In this document: in pieces, positions 15,937-24,839 of the stretch
Numbering within the stretch: the stretch's first letter is position 1
Layout: every line of letters begins with the position of its first letter
Source: Methanobacteriota archaeon
GTDB lineage: Archaea > Thermoplasmatota > Poseidoniia > Poseidoniales > Thalassarchaeaceae
Direction: 5' to 3'
Assembly (NCBI GenBank): GCA_002708385.1
Contig: PANM01000007.1
Span: 10,591-43,236 of the forward strand
DNA: 32,646 nucleotides
Notes under the pieces: generated by a model
The model's database searches: none
The model's input: the letters and a program-made list of their open reading frames with translations, nothing else
What the model was told of the DNA's origin: nothing
Program-made: the position numbers and the translations under genes

Positions 15937-17184
15937 ATGTCGGATTATCCGATAGAGATTATTCGCTCAAAATTTCCCGGGTTAAATCGAAGAGTCAATG
16001 ACAATCAAGCAATTTTCTTCGATGGGCCAGGGGGGAGTCAATCACCTGAGTCTGTCGGAGACGCCGTGAAACATTACTTGCTGCACCAAAATGCCAATGT
16101 CGGCATGTCATTTGCTACCTCTGTAGAAACTGATGAATTAATTGAGAGAACAATGGGCGCATGTGCAGATTTACTTGGTTGCCAAAATCATAAGGAAATT
16201 GTATTCGGACAGAATATGACGAGTTTAACAATTCAATTAGCCAATGCCCTTAGTCGAACTTGGGGGCCAGATGACGAGGTTGTGGTTACTCGCTCTGATC
16301 ATGATGCTAATGTTCGACCTTGGGTTTTAGCTGCAAAATGGTCAGGAGCCAAAATCAGATGGATTGAAATTAACCATAATGATTGTACACATAACATAGA
16401 TTCAATCGAAGAAAAAATCAACAAAAATACAGTATTGGTTGCAATAGGGGCGGCATCAAACTTCTCAGGAACAATAAATGATGTCAAAGGAATTTGTTCT
16501 AAAGCCAAGGCGGTTGGTGCTGAAGTATTCGTAGACGCGGTTCACTTCGCCCCCCACTCATTAATCGATGTCATCGAATTAGGTTGTGATTACCTTGCTT
16601 GCTCATCCTACAAGTTCTTCGGCACACATCAAGGAATCCTATGGGGCAGATATGAAAGATTGGCAGAACTACCTGTGGCAAAATTACGTGTTTCTTCAGA
16701 AGAAGTTCCATTTCGATGGATGACTGGCACCCAAAGTCACGAATCTATGGCAGGTACTCTTGCAGCGATCGAACACTTGGAATGGATAGGTCAAACCATT
16801 TCAAAACAGAATCTTTCCAGACGAGAGTCTCTAAGTGTAGCATTTTCTGCAATCGAAGATTACGAAAGAGAACTATGTTGGAAAATGATAGAAGGATTGA
16901 ATCAGATTGAGGGGGTGAAAATATGGGGTGTCACCGACCCATCAATGAAACAAAATCGAGCACCTACTGTCTCCTTTACTCATCCATCAATGACCGCTGA
17001 AGAAATTGGTTCTAAATTAGCAGACGAGGGTATTTTTGCTTGGGCTGGAAATTTCTATGCATTGGAACTCTCTGAAACACTCGGACTTGAGCCAGAGGGA
17101 GCACTTAGAGTCGGAATTTTACACTACAATACAGAGGAAGAAGTAGAACGATTCGTTCGAGTGTTAGATAAAATCCTGAGTTAG
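15937..17184 (+). CDS. Class V aminotransferase / cysteine desulfurase-like protein (VC1184-like), no canonical desulfurase Cys loop
   Basis: IRSKFPGLNRRVNDNQAIFFDGPGGSQSPESV, ANVGMSFATS, VDAVHFAPHS, SSYKFFGTHQGILWGR; C-terminus LRVGILHYNTEEEVERFV lacks the SufS-type HHCAQP. Confidence 0.85.
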   Translation: MSDYPIEIIRSKFPGLNRRVNDNQAIFFDGPGGSQSPESVGDAVKHYLLHQNANVGMSFATSVETDELIERTMGACADLLGCQNHKEIVFGQNMTSLTIQLANALSRTWGPDDEVVVTRSDHDANVRPWVLAAKWSGAKIRWIEINHNDCTHNIDSIEEKINKNTVLVAIGAASNFSGTINDVKGICSKAKAVGAEVFVDAVHFAPHSLIDVIELGCDYLACSSYKFFGTHQGILWGRYERLAELPVAKLRVSSEEVPFRWMTGTQSHESMAGTLAAIEHLEWIGQTISKQNLSRRESLSVAFSAIEDYERELCWKMIEGLNQIEGVKIWGVTDPSMKQNRAPTVSFTHPSMTAEEIGSKLADEGIFAWAGNFYALELSETLGLEPEGALRVGILHYNTEEEVERFVRVLDKILS

Positions 17185-17186
17185 TT

Positions 17187-18737
17187 CTACTCGAACCAAC
17201 TATACTCTCTATGGCCTTCTAGGTTACCTTCACGGCCAATGCCAACTAGGGCGAATTCCTTTGCAGGCGTCACTACAGAATCCTTTTGAGAACCCCTGTG
17301 TAATTTTTCATAGACATCCTTGTCTAATGGAGTTCTTGAGGACAACCTGTCGAAAAGAGAGAATCGAGCAGCTATTTCTTTCCATTCTGGTTGGACTATT
17401 CCTTCGAATACCTTGGCTTTAGCTCCCGAACCATATCCACATAGGCCTACTCTCTTTCCATCCATGTCTGTACCATCGAGATAATCAGATTCCATAGTCG
17501 ACATAAGAGCTAGGAAAATTGAACCAGTATATTGGTTTCCAATTAGACTAGAGGCCCTTTGTGTCTTCTCAATTCTCTGCTCAACAAATTGTTTGAATTC
17601 TTCCGTCTTTGAAATCAATCTTCTGTAGGAGTCATTTGCTTTTTCAAATTTCTCGTATCCTTCGGGTGTATCATCAAAATCTTCCGGGAATGGTTCAGAT
17701 CCAATCTCTGAAACTATATTTTCCCACATCGGAAGCTCACGCCTATCGTGACGGAAAACATCAGGGAACATCCTCTTTCCTTGAAATGCGTATGGGAGAT
17801 GGACGATGATTCGATCCCATTGTTCTGTTAATATCGTATCTTCATCTGGATCATAGCGCCCAGAGTTAATCGCCTTCTTTCTGAAATCTACAAAAGCGGT
17901 TTTTACTGATTCTGAATAGCACCGATTTGAGAATTGGCCATCGAAAACAGGAGTGTCTTTGTGAATTTTCAATGTGTGTGATTCAAACATTATATCGTCT
18001 TTCTTAGAGGATTTAGGTAAAATCGCGAGGATTTTCTCAACAAGTCCTTCCTTTCTTGGTTCACCAGCCTCTTCTGCGAGATCTAATACATTCTCAACTA
18101 CTGTTTTCATTTCTACTTCTCTTCTTGGCTTGAAGAAATCGTGAACGGGCATTGTAGAAACTCCCCAATTATCGGGAATTTCAATCAAACGTGGATTATG
18201 TCGAATTAAAATCGCACCTCCACCTGCTCCTTGAGTATATTCACCGGATGAGCCTAAATCGTATTTGGCATTGTCAGCGAAGACGACTATACCAATTCTA
18301 TCCTCTTTTTCTCCACCTCTGGCGACCCAATCCAAGGTGTTATGCATTGCATCAACAGCACCAATACAGGCGAAAGTGAGGTCAACTACGTCGCAATTTC
18401 TGAAGCAATCCTTACCGTATGTATCGTCGTATCGCTGTTCTAGCATATCCATGATGTAAGTTGCAGTTGGCTTTGCACCATCCAGTGCGGATTCGGTTCC
18501 AAGGTATATGCGACCTATTTTTGTTGGGTCTAATCGGTTCCTATCAATTAGTCTAGCACAAGCATTTGCTCCCATTGTAGCGGTATCTTCGTGTGCATCT
18601 GGAATTGCCATGGCAGACAGCCCCAAACCTTTGTTGAGTTTTCCAAAATCAGCACCACGAAATTCTGCAAAGTCCTTCATGTCAAAGTAAAGCTTAGGGA
18701 AATGAATCGCGATATCGTCAATTCCAACACCTACCAT
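17187..18737 (-). CDS. Hydroxymethylglutaryl-CoA synthase, long bacterial/eukaryotic-like form
   Basis: MVGVGIDDIAIHFPKLYFDMKDFAEFRG, VVDLTFACIGAVDAMHNTLDWV (active-site Cys), VHDFFKP, IIVHLPYAFQGKRMF, NQYTGSIFLALMSTME, KRVGLCGYGSGAKAKVFEG. Start at internal ATG (18735-18737). Confidence 0.88.
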   Translation of the reverse strand: MVGVGIDDIAIHFPKLYFDMKDFAEFRGADFGKLNKGLGLSAMAIPDAHEDTATMGANACARLIDRNRLDPTKIGRIYLGTESALDGAKPTATYIMDMLEQRYDDTYGKDCFRNCDVVDLTFACIGAVDAMHNTLDWVARGGEKEDRIGIVVFADNAKYDLGSSGEYTQGAGGGAILIRHNPRLIEIPDNWGVSTMPVHDFFKPRREVEMKTVVENVLDLAEEAGEPRKEGLVEKILAILPKSSKKDDIMFESHTLKIHKDTPVFDGQFSNRCYSESVKTAFVDFRKKAINSGRYDPDEDTILTEQWDRIIVHLPYAFQGKRMFPDVFRHDRRELPMWENIVSEIGSEPFPEDFDDTPEGYEKFEKANDSYRRLISKTEEFKQFVEQRIEKTQRASSLIGNQYTGSIFLALMSTMESDYLDGTDMDGKRVGLCGYGSGAKAKVFEGIVQPEWKEIAARFSLFDRLSSRTPLDKDVYEKLHRGSQKDSVVTPAKEFALVGIGREGNLEGHREYSWFE

Positions 18738-18825
18738 AGTCTCGTCTCCTTCGTTCGCCCGCTTGAGGGAAGGGTTATGATACCTGTGGCGTTTTTTCAA
18801 CAAAATGTACTGAACTGTAATCGCT

Positions 18826-19956
18826 TCACTGCGAGCCAGTAATGTCATTTACAGCGTCTAAAAGCCCACTATTTTCCTCAAAATGCTTTACAACTGGCGA
18901 TAGAACTTCGGTCAGTCCCCTCGCAACCGCCATTTTTGCGTCAAATGGATGTATTTCATCAGAAGCAACTGCTTCTATGAAAGAATCGATGTCGTTCCAG
19001 GTGCTAGGATTACCAAATTCTGGCTTTGGTTCGACTACTAATTTGTGATTATGGGGCATTACAATATGTTTGGCGATTTCGAAAACTGGAGATTCTGGAT
19101 TACCCACTTCGAGGAATGCTTTTCGGAACTTTTTCTCTATTTGTTTTGCAGTATCATGGACGAAAATCGCATTATTTGGATCTGATTTGGACATTTTGTG
19201 GTCAAATGAGTCCATACGGCCTGCACCATGTCCTTTCAGACCCGATATCATAGGGGTGTGGATACAAGTAGCCTTTGTCCAATTGTTTCTGTCTGCGACT
19301 TCTCGCATGTACATGTGGGCTTTACGCTGATCCATACCTCCAAAGGCAATATCTATTTTTAATTCGAAAATATCTGCTGCCTGCATTGCTGGATAAAAGA
19401 AAGCAGACAAATCGTCATCTGATGAATCCTCACTTCTACCCATGATACTGAACGTTCTTCGGGCTCGATTCAGACTCATACCTTTAGAACATCGTAAAAC
19501 CCTCTCCCAATAAGCTCCTGAATCCATTATTTCACTGGCACTTACAAATCGTAATTGACCTGGGCCATCGCCTTCTTCTGGGAAATTAAGAAGAACCCTG
19601 AAAACCTCTGACATGTACTGTCCTGCGATTGATATCTTCTCCATATCTCGACCAAATTTGTCATTCACCCATGCGTGCCAATCTGCAAGTAGAATCAATA
19701 CGTTGACACCTTCTGAAAGCATGTTACGAATGGTTTCTGCCAAAATTACCCAACCAAGGTGGGCTTTACCACTAGGTTCCAAACCAATGTATGCTCTAAC
19801 AGTAGAGTCACCGCCATGGCTATCGGAACCAGATAACACTCCCGAGAGGTGGTCTAATCCGACCACTTCCTCGACATTGGCGAACATTTTGTCAATAGAC
19901 GCACTGACCTCGGGGTCGAGAACATTTGGCGTCTCTCGGCTTGTCATATGTATCAC
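18826..19956 (-). CDS. tyrS: Tyrosyl-tRNA synthetase (archaeal type)
   Basis: AYIGLEPSGKAHLGWV (HIGH-like), ILLADWHAWVNDKFG, FYPAMQAADIFELKIDIAFGGMDQRKAHM, DHKMSKSDPNNAIFV (KMSKS). Confidence 0.9.
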   Translation of the reverse strand: MIHMTSRETPNVLDPEVSASIDKMFANVEEVVGLDHLSGVLSGSDSHGGDSTVRAYIGLEPSGKAHLGWVILAETIRNMLSEGVNVLILLADWHAWVNDKFGRDMEKISIAGQYMSEVFRVLLNFPEEGDGPGQLRFVSASEIMDSGAYWERVLRCSKGMSLNRARRTFSIMGRSEDSSDDDLSAFFYPAMQAADIFELKIDIAFGGMDQRKAHMYMREVADRNNWTKATCIHTPMISGLKGHGAGRMDSFDHKMSKSDPNNAIFVHDTAKQIEKKFRKAFLEVGNPESPVFEIAKHIVMPHNHKLVVEPKPEFGNPSTWNDIDSFIEAVASDEIHPFDAKMAVARGLTEVLSPVVKHFEENSGLLDAVNDITGSQ

Positions 19957-20544
19957 TCAGGAGTTTAGTAGTTTGTTGAGTTTCTCTCCTCTTCCTGCGG
20001 CTCGAGTATTATCATTGTCCTCGAGAGCAGCCTCGATTTCCGCAATTAAGTCCTCAGCTTGGACCTTGACATCGGCTGATAGATTCTGAGACATACCCAT
20101 GAAATGACGAGCCGCGGAAACCGCAGATTTTGCTTTTGATGCTTTCTTTGCCCATTCCTTTGCTTTATCGCCTCGTTGTTTGGAGTTGTAACCTGTGCAC
20201 TCATCTAGGAATGTGGTCCAACGCTTACGAGTATCCTGAGCACGAGCCATTGCATCAGAATCATCGAAATTTGGCGGGACATTTGTCACATCTACAATTA
20301 ATGCACCCTTATCTGAGTAATGACCATCAATTGAAGTCATGATGTCATGAGAGCCAGTAAAGGAGTTTTCACCATTTGCCTTAACTGCCTCAAAATGTTT
20401 GCTTGCTAGCGAAGCTAAACCTCCATCTGCAGTCACCTGTTTGATTAGTCCGCGCTTAACCTCGAATCGCTCCATGAAGTCTTGCGAAGCAGACTTGTTC
20501 TTGAATCCTGCCGCGAGTAAACCTACTCTTGCGTGCCATCCCAC
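19957..20544 (-). CDS. Conserved hypothetical protein (possibly DUF5611-like)
   Basis: Long ORF abutting tyrS. FEVKRGLIKQ... and DTRKRWTTFLDECTGYNSKQRGDKAKEWAKKA; domain name is from memory. Real start may be 20475 (MERFEVKRG). Confidence 0.55.
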   Translation of the reverse strand: MGWHARVGLLAAGFKNKSASQDFMERFEVKRGLIKQVTADGGLASLASKHFEAVKANGENSFTGSHDIMTSIDGHYSDKGALIVDVTNVPPNFDDSDAMARAQDTRKRWTTFLDECTGYNSKQRGDKAKEWAKKASKAKSAVSAARHFMGMSQNLSADVKVQAEDLIAEIEAALEDNDNTRAAGRGEKLNKLLNS

Positions 20545-20576
20545 ATACCTAAACCAAGTCCTCCGGTGGAGTTGGT

Positions 20577-21791
20577 ATGCATTGGGTTACTCGCAGACTG
20601 TTGGCAACTCTGATTATTGTCTTGATGACTACTCAGGGTGTCTTGGCAGTTTCTGCGGTTACTTTGGGAGAAAGTTTCTCTCTTTCAGATACCGATCTTG
20701 GATTAAATGGAGTCGCCCTGGATTCAGATACTGATACGGCACTTGTTTATGGCAACGAAGGATATGTCAGAGTTCTAGATGCTGTAGAACCGGGTAATCA
20801 AGTAGAAATGAACTGGGGTGGTACTGAGGAATTATTTGATGCGGATTTCCACCCAGGGGGTCAGACCGCATTAATTGTGGGGGAACGGGGAGTAGTCCTC
20901 AGGTACGCGAAACAAGATCAATCACTAGAAAGAGCTGCTTCTGATTTTGACCTCGATTATAGTAAGATGATATCCGTGGCTTGGAATACTGCTGGCTCTT
21001 GGGCCTATGTAGGAACCGATGAGGGACAAATATGGAGGATGAGAGCGGCAGAGGATGGTGGAGCGGAATTACATTCACTGTCAATATCAGCATCTGGTTC
21101 GATTGTAGCAATGGATTGCCATGATACAATCATGATGTGTGTTGTAACCTCGAATGTCGAAGGGATTGGTATAATCGAACGCGATCATACATTTACTTGG
21201 GTTGGCGGAACTGGATACATGTGGACTGGGATAGAATGCCCAAGCGGTGAAACCCCATATTGTGTAGCCGTTGCAAACGACCAAATTATTGCTCATATTG
21301 AGCTAAATCCTGAGGATATAGGAGCATCTGTCCCTACAATAACCAGAATTCAGAATTTTGACTATTATTTCGTAGGAATCGACTCCCAAAATGGAGATCG
21401 GGCCCTTATCGCAACTACACCAACAAGTCTGATTGAACATGATATAAGTCTCAACAATTCATTTCCTTGGCTAGAACATTCAGATATTGCAGATCTCAAT
21501 CTCTCTGGTGACAAAATAGTAGGCACTTGGGCTAGTGGATTTGACTCGGGTTGGATTGTGACCGAGCGAGGATATTTATTCGAATTTTACTCTACTTCCT
21601 CTGGCTCATCCGGGCTGCTTAATTTATGGATTGTAATTGCTATTCCAGCCGCTACGGGACTAGTTGTTCTTTGTCTTGTATATTTGGCATCACCCAAAGT
21701 GCAAGATTGGACTATTGAAAAAATGGGTAATGAAGATGAAAAAAAGGACCTAGCCCGACGGAAAGCAAAACAGAGAAGAAAGAATAGATAA
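20577..21791 (+). CDS. Exported, membrane-anchored beta-propeller-like protein
   Basis: Signal sequence RRLLATLIIVLMTTQGVLA, repeated DFHPGGQTALIVGERG / VAWNTAGSWAYVGTDEG units, C-terminal TM (LLNLWIVIAIPAATGLVVLCLVYLA) and basic tail. Confidence 0.7.
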   Translation: MHWVTRRLLATLIIVLMTTQGVLAVSAVTLGESFSLSDTDLGLNGVALDSDTDTALVYGNEGYVRVLDAVEPGNQVEMNWGGTEELFDADFHPGGQTALIVGERGVVLRYAKQDQSLERAASDFDLDYSKMISVAWNTAGSWAYVGTDEGQIWRMRAAEDGGAELHSLSISASGSIVAMDCHDTIMMCVVTSNVEGIGIIERDHTFTWVGGTGYMWTGIECPSGETPYCVAVANDQIIAHIELNPEDIGASVPTITRIQNFDYYFVGIDSQNGDRALIATTPTSLIEHDISLNNSFPWLEHSDIADLNLSGDKIVGTWASGFDSGWIVTERGYLFEFYSTSSGSSGLLNLWIVIAIPAATGLVVLCLVYLASPKVQDWTIEKMGNEDEKKDLARRKAKQRRKNR

Positions 21792-21820
21792 AAATGCTGC
21801 CAATATGCTTTGAATCACAT

Positions 21821-21835
21821 CGCGCCTATGGCGCG
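21821..21835. repeat. GC-rich perfect inverted repeat CGCGCC-TAT-GGCGCG
   Basis: Perfect 6-bp stem with 3-nt spacer in the intergenic gap between the beta-propeller gene and the GCDH-like gene. Confidence 0.6.
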
Positions 21836-21892
21836 GATTCCTAGAGCAGGCAACCTTCATGAGGGGCTTGCGTTGCGAGAAGCCTGAAACAT

Positions 21893-23065
21893 ATGCCATA
21901 CGAAGCTCTCGACTTTTATGATGTGGATTCATTATTGACCGAAGAAGAGCGCATGGTCCGGGACATGGTTCGAGATTTTGTTGATCAAGATGTGATCCCC
22001 AATATCGAACACGCTTGTAGAGAAGGAGTATTCCCTGATGAATGGAGGGTGACCCTAGGTGAAATGGGTGTTCTGGGAGCCCCGCTTGAAGGATATGGTT
22101 GTCCTGGTCTTTCTTACACCGCTTACGGTGTGATATGCCGAGAATTAGAACGAGGCGACAGTGGATTACGCTCGTTTGCTAGTGTTCAGGGCAGTCTTGC
22201 CATGTATCCAATTTGGGATTTCGGAAGTGAAGAACAAAAGCAAAATTATCTTCCAAAGATGGCAAGTGGAGAGTGGATTGGATGCTTCGGCCTTACAGAA
22301 CCTGATTACGGTTCAAATCCGGGAGATATGATTACCAAGGCCGAAGACATGGGTGACCACTACTTACTCAATGGGGCTAAAATGTGGATTACTAACGGAA
22401 CAATCGCTCAATTAGCAGTTGTTTGGGCTAAATTAGACGGAGTCATTCGTGGATTTATAGTCGAGAAAGACGACCCTGGTTTTAGCGCACCTGAGATGAA
22501 AGGAAAACACTCACTCAAGGCTAGTGTGACAAGCGAATTAGTATTCCAAGATTGCAAAATCCCCAAGGATAGAATTTTGCCTGGAGTTAAGGGATTGAGA
22601 GGTCCGTTTTCCTGCCTTAACAATGCTCGATATGGAATTTCATGGGGAGCAGTGGGGGCCGCACAGGCTTGCTTTGACTCAGCCAAGGAATATTCCCTAA
22701 GCAGAATTCAATTTACTCACCCAATTGCAAGTTATCAGTTGGTTCAAAACAAATTAGCATGGATGCTAAGGGAAATTACCAAAGCCCAACTTTTGGCTTA
22801 TCATTTGGGACAGAAAAAAGATGCAGGCACATGGATTCCTGAGCATATTTCCCTTGCGAAGATGAATAACGTAGATATTGCTCTTGAAATTGCAAGAGAG
22901 GCTCGAGATATTCATGGTGCAAACGGAATTCTTGACGAGTATTGCATCATGAGGCATATGGCAAACCTAGAATCTGTGAAAACCTATGAAGGAACCCACG
23001 ACATTCACAACCTTATAATCGGGCGACATATTACTGGAATTCAGTCCTTTACAAGAGAACTCTAG
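21893..23065 (+). CDS. Acyl-CoA dehydrogenase, glutaryl-CoA dehydrogenase-like
   Basis: MYPIWDFGSEEQKQNYLPKMASGEWIGCFGLTEPDYGSNPGDM, WITNGTIAQLAVVWAK, ARYGISWGAVGAAQACFDSAKEYSLSRIQFTHPI, KTYEGTHDIHNLIIGRHITG. Confidence 0.92.
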   Translation: MPYEALDFYDVDSLLTEEERMVRDMVRDFVDQDVIPNIEHACREGVFPDEWRVTLGEMGVLGAPLEGYGCPGLSYTAYGVICRELERGDSGLRSFASVQGSLAMYPIWDFGSEEQKQNYLPKMASGEWIGCFGLTEPDYGSNPGDMITKAEDMGDHYLLNGAKMWITNGTIAQLAVVWAKLDGVIRGFIVEKDDPGFSAPEMKGKHSLKASVTSELVFQDCKIPKDRILPGVKGLRGPFSCLNNARYGISWGAVGAAQACFDSAKEYSLSRIQFTHPIASYQLVQNKLAWMLREITKAQLLAYHLGQKKDAGTWIPEHISLAKMNNVDIALEIAREARDIHGANGILDEYCIMRHMANLESVKTYEGTHDIHNLIIGRHITGIQSFTREL

Positions 23066-23145
23066 GATAGATTCAATATTGACTACGAGGACTGCTAATC
23101 TTCATAGATGAAGTACGGTTGGAAGGAACATCAAGAGGTTATCGT

Positions 23146-23907
23146 ATGACAATCGCAGTTCTTCTAAAGCAAGTTCCGGACACAACTGCAAAGATCACAG
23201 TTAGTAATGGCCGAGTAGACGAGAATGCAGTTTCAAAATGGTCCTTCAGCCCCTATGACGAGTATGCCCTAGAAGCCGCTCTACAACTGAAAGAATCAAT
23301 GGGTGGGGAATTGGTAGCAATTACTGCGGGCCCCGCTCGTTGTGAAAAGTTACTTCGAGATGCTGCTGCAGTTGGCGCAGACAATTTAGTACACATATCT
23401 GCAGAAAATATCAACGATTTTGATTCTACCCAGATGCAGAAGCTATTAGCCGCAGCTGTTGAAAAATCGGGTTCATCGGTAGTATTCTGTGGAAAGCAAG
23501 CCGCAGATACAAATTCAGGTTCGACTGGACCAGGAGTTGCAGAACTAATTGGAGCATCCTGTATCACAATGGTTTCAGAAGTGATTTCTGACTCTGGTGG
23601 CTACCTAGCTACGCGCCCTAGTTCTTCTGGACACGAGAAGGTCGCAGTATCTGCACCTTGCGTTTTTGCTTTCGATAAAGGCGTAGTAGAAATGCGGCGG
23701 CCGAATGTCAGAGGAATTATGATGGCGAAGAAAAAGCCAATCGAAACCTGGTCTATAGAAGAACTAGGATTAGACCTAGGAACATCAGGAATTAGTATTG
23801 ATTCACATTCACCACCTGCGGAAAAACCCCCAGGTCAGAAATTTGAAGGTGCTGATTCTGTATCTACTGTAGTTGGCAAACTTCGAGATGAGGCAAACGT
23901 AATTTGA
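23146..23907 (+). CDS. etfB: Electron transfer flavoprotein beta subunit
   Basis: IAVLLKQVPDTTAKITV, SPYDEYALEAALQLKE, CGKQAADTNSGSTGPGVAELIG, MMAKKKPIE. Confidence 0.94.
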   Translation: MTIAVLLKQVPDTTAKITVSNGRVDENAVSKWSFSPYDEYALEAALQLKESMGGELVAITAGPARCEKLLRDAAAVGADNLVHISAENINDFDSTQMQKLLAAAVEKSGSSVVFCGKQAADTNSGSTGPGVAELIGASCITMVSEVISDSGGYLATRPSSSGHEKVAVSAPCVFAFDKGVVEMRRPNVRGIMMAKKKPIETWSIEELGLDLGTSGISIDSHSPPAEKPPGQKFEGADSVSTVVGKLRDEANVI

Positions 23908-23916
23908 GGAGGTAAA

Positions 23917-24834
23917 ATGATGCAGTGTACAGTTATCGCAGAAACAGTTGGTGATTCTCTTCACCCAATAACATCACAATTAATCGGTGCCGCAAGTTCT
24001 CTTGGAGCATCTCCAATCGTGGTTGTCCCTGGTGGAATTGGATCAGAAGAAGCCGCTTCCATTGATGGGGTTTCTAAGGTAGTATCAGTGGTCGGAGATT
24101 GCTTCTCAACCTTTGATGGGGGAGCTTGGGCAACGGCATTATCTCCCCAATGCAATGGTGTAATCATTACTGGAGCCACCTCTAATGGACGTGAAGTTGC
24201 AGCAAGGATTGCGGCCAAGCGAGGAGTTCCAATTATCCAAGACGTGACTGGACTTTCAGATGGAATCACTATCACTCGTCCTATCTATTCAGGTAAGGCT
24301 GTTGAAACAACTACAGTATCTGGAGATTGTGTAATTACACTAAGAGCAAATGCATTTGATTCCGCTGGTTCTGGTGGCAGCGCTGCAGTAAACGTGGTCG
24401 ACCAAAGTGTTGATGTTTCGATAGCGGTTAAAGAAGCAATAAACAAAGCAACTGAAAGGTTGGACGTTTCAGAAGCGGACATTATTATTTCGGGCGGGAG
24501 AGGTATAGGACAAAAGGAAAACTTCTCTCATCTAGAGGAAGTTGCAGACATTATTGGAGCAGCGGTTGGGGCCAGTAGAGCTGTAGTCGATGAGTGGGGC
24601 ATGCCTCACAGTATGCAAGTAGGACAAACGGGGAAGACTGTAACTCCTTCCCTCTACATTGCAGTCGGTATTTCAGGTGCAATTCAACACCTTGCTGGAA
24701 TGCGCTCATCGAAATACATTGTAGCAATTAATAAGGATCCAGAAGCACCAATTTTTGGTGTTGCTGATTATGGAATTGTAGCAACTTGGGAAGATGCAGT
24801 ACCTGCCCTAAAGGCTGCTCTATCCTCCCTTTGA
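23917..24834 (+). CDS. etfA: Electron transfer flavoprotein alpha subunit
   Basis: IISGGRGIGQKENFSHLEEVADIIGAAVGASRAVVDEWGMPHSMQVGQTGKTVTPSLYIAVGISGAIQHLAGMRSSKYIVAINKDPEAPIF. GAGGAGGT upstream of the start. Confidence 0.96.
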   Translation: MMQCTVIAETVGDSLHPITSQLIGAASSLGASPIVVVPGGIGSEEAASIDGVSKVVSVVGDCFSTFDGGAWATALSPQCNGVIITGATSNGREVAARIAAKRGVPIIQDVTGLSDGITITRPIYSGKAVETTTVSGDCVITLRANAFDSAGSGGSAAVNVVDQSVDVSIAVKEAINKATERLDVSEADIIISGGRGIGQKENFSHLEEVADIIGAAVGASRAVVDEWGMPHSMQVGQTGKTVTPSLYIAVGISGAIQHLAGMRSSKYIVAINKDPEAPIFGVADYGIVATWEDAVPALKAALSSL

Positions 24835-24839
24835 TTGTA

